This document shows, one piece after another, positions 55,538-59,829 of a stretch of DNA of 59,829 nt. This DNA is from an uncultured Alphaproteobacteria bacterium (GTDB lineage: Bacteria; Pseudomonadota; Alphaproteobacteria; Rhodobacterales; Rhodobacteraceae), in the NCBI GenBank assembly GCA_902600895.1, contig CACKLF010000007.1, positions 1 to 59,829 of the forward strand, read 5' to 3'. The notes under the pieces were generated by a model, which was not told the origin of the DNA, searched no databases, and was given only the letters and a program-made list of their open reading frames with translations. The translations under genes and the position numbers were made by a program. Each line of letters begins with the position of its first letter. The stretch's first letter is position 1.

Positions 55538-56287
55538 ATGAACAACAACACCGTAAATAAATGCTTAAGTTTGTTTGAGGATTTTCTTACAGATAAAGTT
55601 GATAACCATCTTAAAGAATACTTTAAAGATGAGCTGAAAAGCCTCGAACGTGTAAAAAATACAGCAATGAGCATCTCTCAGCCTAAGAAAATAAATATTC
55701 CAGAGATTGTTAAGGAATATGTTTCAAACTTAGACAGATCCATAGGTGATTCAACAGAGCTCAATGCCGCCTTATTAGATGTGGTTCCATTTCTAGAGTG
55801 GTATCAAATTTTTGAAAGTAAAGAGATCGATCCTTCACTATCCAAAGGTCTTCTTGCTGGACAAATAGTTGGAAAGAGAGGACTTATAAAATCTGACAAG
55901 TTTTATATGGGCCTCTTTTTCTTAAGCCAAGAGATACATTATCCACTTCACCAACATAATCCATTAGAAATATATTATGTTTTTTCTGGTACTTTACAAA
56001 TCCAGCATGGTAGACAAAAGCTACCCTTTATTGTTGAAACTGGAGACTACTCTATCACTCCATGTAATCAAGTCCACTCTCTAACTACAAAAGAGGAACC
56101 ATGTATTTTATGCTACATGTGGGTGAAAGGGTATGGGAAACTTCATGGCCCAAACTGGTGGTGGAAAGAGCAAAAAAATGGCACTTGGAAACGCGTCTGC
56201 TGGGAGCGCCAACCTGACTCTTATTGGAAAATAACTGGTTCAGAGGAGTTAACAGATGATATTATTGATTTGTCAGGTGACTCCTAG
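55538..56287 (+). CDS. DMSP-lyase-family (DddQ/DddL-like) cupin, second copy
   Basis: 249 residues, the same length as the copy at 51874. The metal-binding positions fall at exactly the same numbers: His138 and His140 in 'YPLHQHNPLEIYY', Glu144, and His180 in 'NQVHSLT'. 'VGKRGLIKSDKFYMGLFF' and the Trp-rich tail ('NWWWKEQ') are shared too, while the N-terminal helices have diverged. The two are old duplicates rather than recent ones. No clear ribosome-binding site is seen before the ATG. It leads a plus-strand unit with the PLP enzyme, aldehyde dehydrogenase and SDR genes. It probably catalyses a lyase reaction on a related zwitterion. Confidence 0.72.
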   Translation: MNNNTVNKCLSLFEDFLTDKVDNHLKEYFKDELKSLERVKNTAMSISQPKKINIPEIVKEYVSNLDRSIGDSTELNAALLDVVPFLEWYQIFESKEIDPSLSKGLLAGQIVGKRGLIKSDKFYMGLFFLSQEIHYPLHQHNPLEIYYVFSGTLQIQHGRQKLPFIVETGDYSITPCNQVHSLTTKEEPCILCYMWVKGYGKLHGPNWWWKEQKNGTWKRVCWERQPDSYWKITGSEELTDDIIDLSGDS

Positions 56288-56298
56288 CTTTGTCACCT
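56275..56298 (+). promoter_or_regulatory. Stem-loop overlapping the stop of the second cupin gene
   Basis: AGGTGAC (56275-56281) pairs with GTCACCT (56292-56298) around a 10-base loop containing the stop codon. No T-run follows. It may act on mRNA stability or on read-through to the next gene. Confidence 0.35.
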
Positions 56299-56393
56299 AG
56301 CAGACATAAACAAAAACCAAAAAATATTTAGCTAGGATTCCTTAATGTTCTTAATTATATCAAATTATAAATTATTCTTTTATTGAGGCCTGT

Positions 56394-57452
56394 ATGACTC
56401 TTGAAAAAATTGAAAGCCCATCAGTCTTGGTAGATTTGAATATAGTTGAAAACAACATTAAAGCCTACCAAGCTTATTGCAATAAAATGCAGGTTAGCCT
56501 GAGGCCACACATAAAGACCCACAAAATACCTGAATTAGCAAAAGCTCAAGTGAAAGCTGGTGCTGTGGGAATAACTTGTCAAAAAATTAGTGAGGCTGAG
56601 GCAATAATATCAGAGGGTGGTATAAGCGATATCTTAATAACATTCAATATACTTGGAGAAAAAAAACTTAATCGATTAAGGTTACTATCAGAAAAGGTAA
56701 AACTCTCTGTAGTTGCTGATAATTTTCAGTGCCTAGAGGGGTTATCAAGTGCGTTTAAAGATGCAAAATCTCAACTTACCGTTCTGGTTGAATGTGATAC
56801 CGGAGCTTCAAGATGTGGAGTAATTTCCCCTAATTCTGCCTGTAATCTAGCAAAAAAAATTGAGACTTTGCCTGGCCTTATCTTTGGAGGAATTATGACC
56901 TATCCACCAATTTCTCAGTCAGAAAAAATTAATAGTTTTTTACTTAACACTAAAAACCTTATTGAAGAACAAGGTATTCGAGTACCCATAATTTCATTTG
57001 GTGGCTCCCCCAATATGTGGGAAATCGAAAAAATACCGGTTGGAAATGAATACAGAATTGGTACATACATATATAATGATCGTTCGCTAATGAATAGAGG
57101 TAATTGTTCTGAAGATAACTGTGCCTTATCTGTGTTGGCTACGGTAATTTCTACACCAGAAGCTCACAGAGCAGTTATTGATGCTGGATCCAAAATCCTA
57201 ACATCAGATTTATTTGGACTTAAAGGCTATGGATATATTATTGGCTATCCTAAATTAGTAATATCCAGCTTATCAGAGGAGCATGGGTGTATTATTGGAG
57301 AAGAATGCACAGGACTGAAAATTGGCCAAAAAATACGAATAATACCCAACCACGCTTGTGTTGTTAGTAATATGATGGATGAGGTTATTTTCCTAAGAGG
57401 AAAAAACTTTATCAAAAGACAACCAGTATTAGGAAGAGGTAAAGTTTGGTAG
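56394..57452 (+). CDS. D-threonine aldolase/D-serine dehydratase-like PLP enzyme
   Basis: 352 residues of the fold-III (alanine racemase-like) DSD1 group. 'RPHIKTHKIPEL' gives the PLP Lys at 41; 'GASRCGV' and 'SFGGSPNMWE' are further PLP-site segments. 'PNHACVV' (His320, Cys322) matches the His-x-Cys zinc site of D-serine dehydratase and D-threo-3-hydroxyaspartate dehydratase. These enzymes split or dehydrate D-beta-hydroxy amino acids. A TGAGG ribosome-binding site precedes the ATG. It lies 106 bases after the second cupin and 19 bases before the aldehyde dehydrogenase gene, so an aldehyde product could pass to that enzyme. Confidence 0.85.
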   Translation: MTLEKIESPSVLVDLNIVENNIKAYQAYCNKMQVSLRPHIKTHKIPELAKAQVKAGAVGITCQKISEAEAIISEGGISDILITFNILGEKKLNRLRLLSEKVKLSVVADNFQCLEGLSSAFKDAKSQLTVLVECDTGASRCGVISPNSACNLAKKIETLPGLIFGGIMTYPPISQSEKINSFLLNTKNLIEEQGIRVPIISFGGSPNMWEIEKIPVGNEYRIGTYIYNDRSLMNRGNCSEDNCALSVLATVISTPEAHRAVIDAGSKILTSDLFGLKGYGYIIGYPKLVISSLSEEHGCIIGEECTGLKIGQKIRIIPNHACVVSNMMDEVIFLRGKNFIKRQPVLGRGKVW

Positions 57453-57471
57453 TATCTTTAAAGGCAATAAA

Positions 57472-58866
57472 ATGAAGGAAATATTAGATGTTCAGAAGCA
57501 ATCATTTATTGAAAATGGACCACCCTCCCACCGACAAAGGATAGACAGCCTTAGAAGATGTATTGCCCTTATTGAAAAGAATGAAATGAAATTCATTAAC
57601 GCTCTGAATCATGATTTTTCTAATAGGTCAAAAGGTGAAATCAAAATTTCAGAAATTGACCAAACAATTAGAAATTTATCATTTACTATTAAAAATCTTA
57701 AAAATTGGATGAAACCAAAAAAAAGACGTTCCTCTCTTGGCCTCGGTCTAGTTGGTGGAAAATCTTTTTTGACAGCCACACCCCTTGGATCAGTTGGTAT
57801 AATAGCTCCATGGAATTTTCCTGTCGGCATGGTGTTTTATCCTGCAGCCTCCATTTTAGCAGCTGGCAACAAGATAATGGCTAAGCCATCAGAAATAACC
57901 CCTCACACTGCCGATTTAATTAAAGCTGCCGTAAAAGAGTACTTTGACGATTCTGAGTTTTCAGTAATATTGGGAGGCCCAGAGATAGGAAAAGCTTTTT
58001 CATCACTCCCTTTAGACCATTTATTATATACGGGTAGCAACGTTATTGCAAAAAAGGTATTGCAAAACACAGCCAATAATTTAGTCCCAACCACTTTGGA
58101 GCTAGGTGGGAAAAGTCCAACCATTATTTCTGGAGATGCTAATCTTAAACTTGCAGCAAAAAGAATTCTTTTTGCAAAGACTATGAATGCAGGACAAGTT
58201 TGTTTGGCACCAGATTATGTATTCTTAAAAAAGGGTCTGCAGGAAAAGTTTCTGGAGGAGTTAAAAAATGTATTTAAAAGTTATTATCCAATAGAAAACC
58301 AAAACGACTATACTTCTATGGTGAATGCTCACCATTATGAAAGAATGAAACAATATATTAATGATGCAATTTCAAAAGGAGCTGTGGTTGTGCCCCTAGG
58401 CCAAAACCAGCCAGAAAATCCACATACAATTCTAACAACTCTTATCCTTGAAACTACAGAGAATATGGATGTGATGAAAAATGAAATATTTGGTCCACTT
58501 CTCCCAATATTGTTATATGAAGATCTAACTGAAGTTATAAAATATATTAATCTTCATGACAGGCCTTTAGGGCTTTATTTTTTCGGAAATAAAAAATCTG
58601 AGCAAAATTATGTAATCAATAATACAAGGTCTGGTGGGGTTACAATCAACGATGCGTTATTTCATATCCTCCAGGCTAGACTACCATTTGGAGGAGTGGG
58701 AGAATCTGGATACGGCTGTTATCATGGCTATGAGGGTTTTCTGAATTTTTCAAATTTGCGTAGTATCTACTATCAGACTACCTTTGATAGCGTACTGTCA
58801 ATTATAAGGCCACCTCGTAGTAAAAGTTTTGATAAATTATCGAAAATCTTTAAATTTCTTGGATGA
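57472..58866 (+). CDS. Aldehyde dehydrogenase, coniferyl-aldehyde-dehydrogenase (CALDH) type
   Basis: 464 residues. Catalytic Glu210 in 'LELGGKSPT' and Cys244 in 'NAGQVCLAPD', the cofactor loop 'IAPWNFPVG', and the CALDH-like features 'KNWMKPKK' near residue 80 and the C-terminal 'GYEGFLNFSNLRSIYYQ' are seen. It oxidises an aldehyde to an acid with NAD(P). The CALDH label describes the subfamily, not a proven substrate. In this cluster it may oxidise an aldehyde released by the PLP enzyme or by Rieske demethylation. Confidence 0.88.
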   Translation: MKEILDVQKQSFIENGPPSHRQRIDSLRRCIALIEKNEMKFINALNHDFSNRSKGEIKISEIDQTIRNLSFTIKNLKNWMKPKKRRSSLGLGLVGGKSFLTATPLGSVGIIAPWNFPVGMVFYPAASILAAGNKIMAKPSEITPHTADLIKAAVKEYFDDSEFSVILGGPEIGKAFSSLPLDHLLYTGSNVIAKKVLQNTANNLVPTTLELGGKSPTIISGDANLKLAAKRILFAKTMNAGQVCLAPDYVFLKKGLQEKFLEELKNVFKSYYPIENQNDYTSMVNAHHYERMKQYINDAISKGAVVVPLGQNQPENPHTILTTLILETTENMDVMKNEIFGPLLPILLYEDLTEVIKYINLHDRPLGLYFFGNKKSEQNYVINNTRSGGVTINDALFHILQARLPFGGVGESGYGCYHGYEGFLNFSNLRSIYYQTTFDSVLSIIRPPRSKSFDKLSKIFKFLG

Positions 58867-58944
58867 TTAATTTAGTTAGCTTGAGTTTATTAAAAGTCAT
58901 GTACAAAATTAGGTAAGGAATAACTTTTGCAAAGGATAGATAAT

Positions 58945-59709
58945 ATGATAGGAAAAGTAGCCGTAGTCACTGGAGGCTTATCCGGTATTGGTTTAGCAGC
59001 TGCAAAATCATTGAAAAGTGAAGGCCATAGGATAGTAATTGGCTCTCGCCGTTGTAATACTGAAAAAAGTTCCTCTTTTGAAAATCTACTTGGCGAGAGT
59101 GTAACTTTCTTACAGTTAGATGTTTCTAACCAGAAGTCAGTTGAGGCTTTCACCGATAAAGTAGAAAAAGAGATAGGAACACCAGAAATTTTAGTTAATG
59201 CAGCAGGTATTTACGAGGAAGCACAAATAGTGGATGAGAATAGCAACCACTGGTATTCACAGCTGAACATAAACTTAACGGGGCCATTTTTGATGACTAA
59301 GGCTCTAATGGCGGGAATGATTAGGAAAAAATTTGGAAGAATTATTAATATTGCATCAACAGCTGGACGAATTGGAGAAGCTGGTTATTCTGGATATTGT
59401 GCTTCAAAAGCCGGCTTAATAGCACTGAGCAAAGTTACAGCATTAGAAGGTGCAGCCCATAATATTTCTTGCATTTCAATCAGCCCAACTTGGGTTGAGA
59501 CACCGATGATGAAAAATGCTATCCTAAGACATTCGAAGAATAAACAGATTACAAAAGCTTCTGCACTGGAAGATTTGCTTAATTCCAACCCACAGAAGAG
59601 GCTTGTTCAGCCAGAGGAAATAGCATCGCTAATTTCATTTGCCTGTGGTGAAAATTGTCCAGCCTTATCTAATGAAGATATACAGGTTAATGCTGGAGCT
59701 ATTTGGTAA
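58945..59709 (+). CDS. Short-chain dehydrogenase/reductase
   Basis: 254 residues. 'VAVVTGGLSGIGLAAAKSL' is the NAD(P)-binding Gly motif, 'LVNAAGIYEE' the NNAG-equivalent, and Tyr151/Lys155 in 'YCASK' the catalytic pair; Ser lies in 'NIASTAG'. It oxidises or reduces a hydroxy/keto substrate. ATG 58945 with AAGGA 8 bases upstream is chosen over the TTG at 58927. It is 78 bases after the aldehyde dehydrogenase gene and appears to be the last gene of the unit. Confidence 0.9.
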   Translation: MIGKVAVVTGGLSGIGLAAAKSLKSEGHRIVIGSRRCNTEKSSSFENLLGESVTFLQLDVSNQKSVEAFTDKVEKEIGTPEILVNAAGIYEEAQIVDENSNHWYSQLNINLTGPFLMTKALMAGMIRKKFGRIINIASTAGRIGEAGYSGYCASKAGLIALSKVTALEGAAHNISCISISPTWVETPMMKNAILRHSKNKQITKASALEDLLNSNPQKRLVQPEEIASLISFACGENCPALSNEDIQVNAGAIW

Positions 59710-59729
59710 GTGAGCAGAAATTATATTTT

Positions 59730-59828
59730 CTAATTTCTATCGATAAGACTTTTATCGTGGATAACTCTTAAAATTGATACTCTCTTTTTTTTATTCGCCG
59801 TGTCATCCACCAGTACTTTACCGTATGG
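59730..59828 (-). CDS. C-terminal end of a protein running off the right edge
   Basis: The minus strand is open for 32 codons from the window edge to a TAG at 59730-59732. The readable tail is 'PYGKVLVDDTANKKKRVSIL' followed by 'RVIHDKSLIDRN'. No family is recognised. The short length means it could be chance, but the gap otherwise has no gene and the residue mix looks coding. Confidence 0.35.
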   Translation of the reverse strand, partial: PYGKVLVDDTANKKKRVSILRVIHDKSLIDRN

Positions 59829-59829
59829 C

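Noticed and set aside
1-59829. CRISPR arrays, insertion sequences, integrases, attachment sites, phage genes
   Set aside because: I looked for regularly spaced repeats, transposase motifs and tRNA-adjacent direct repeats and saw none.

Overview
The window looks like chromosome from an AT-rich (roughly 60-65% A+T by eye), surface-water marine alphaproteobacterium. The pho order phoR-pstS-pstC-pstA-pstB-phoU-phoB is alphaproteobacterial. Three photolyase/cryptochrome paralogs, an alphaproteobacterial-style class III cyclase network and two cupins of the DMSP-lyase (DddQ/DddL) family suggest a roseobacter-like or SAR116/AEGEAN-169-like plankton lineage. That placement is inference; there is no rRNA or marker gene here. 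I see no transposase, integrase, CRISPR array, rRNA or tRNA. Genes are tightly packed and many start at TTG or GTG.

Layout. 1-7635: a truncated GAF protein, a hotdog thioesterase, a membrane class III adenylate cyclase, and on the minus strand a three-gene phosphorelay (a six-PAS hybrid kinase, a stand-alone receiver, a receiver-cyclase). 7861-10123: an ABC exporter and a tautomerase. 10379-16999: the Pho regulon with a three-repeat Pho box before pstS and a hairpin between pstS and pstC. PhoR here has no membrane segment. 17078-24091: a small protein and a P450 on the minus strand, then an AMP-forming acyl-CoA ligase, a rhodanese, an NDP-forming acyl-CoA ligase and a double-hotdog hydratase, which look like a catabolic unit. 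24193-28848: HtpX, two transporters, MetY and an Lrp regulator. 29125-37229: a photobiology island with an FeS-type photolyase relative lacking its cluster cysteines, two other photolyases, a lipase-like/multi-TM fusion, a membrane methyltransferase, an RNase H-like protein and a DUF2256 zinc ribbon. 37371-44680: YghU, pyruvate carboxylase, small proteins, a PsiE-like protein with no normal start codon, and a HAD protein without its catalytic aspartate.

44864-59709 is the most interesting region: Rieske oxygenase, complete peptide-type ABC importer with a Tat-like binding protein, DMSP-lyase-family cupin, second Rieske oxygenase, glutamate dehydrogenase (opposite strand), second DMSP-lyase-family cupin, zinc/PLP D-amino-acid lyase-like enzyme, aldehyde dehydrogenase and SDR. 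I read it as uptake and stepwise breakdown of a zwitterionic osmolyte (a sulfonium or quaternary ammonium compound such as DMSP, or a relative). Uptake would be by the ABC importer, oxidation or demethylation by the Rieske enzymes, C-S or C-N lyase cleavage by the cupins, and oxidation of the carbon product by the dehydrogenases. The substrate is not shown by the sequence.

The window ends in a probable truncated minus-strand gene.
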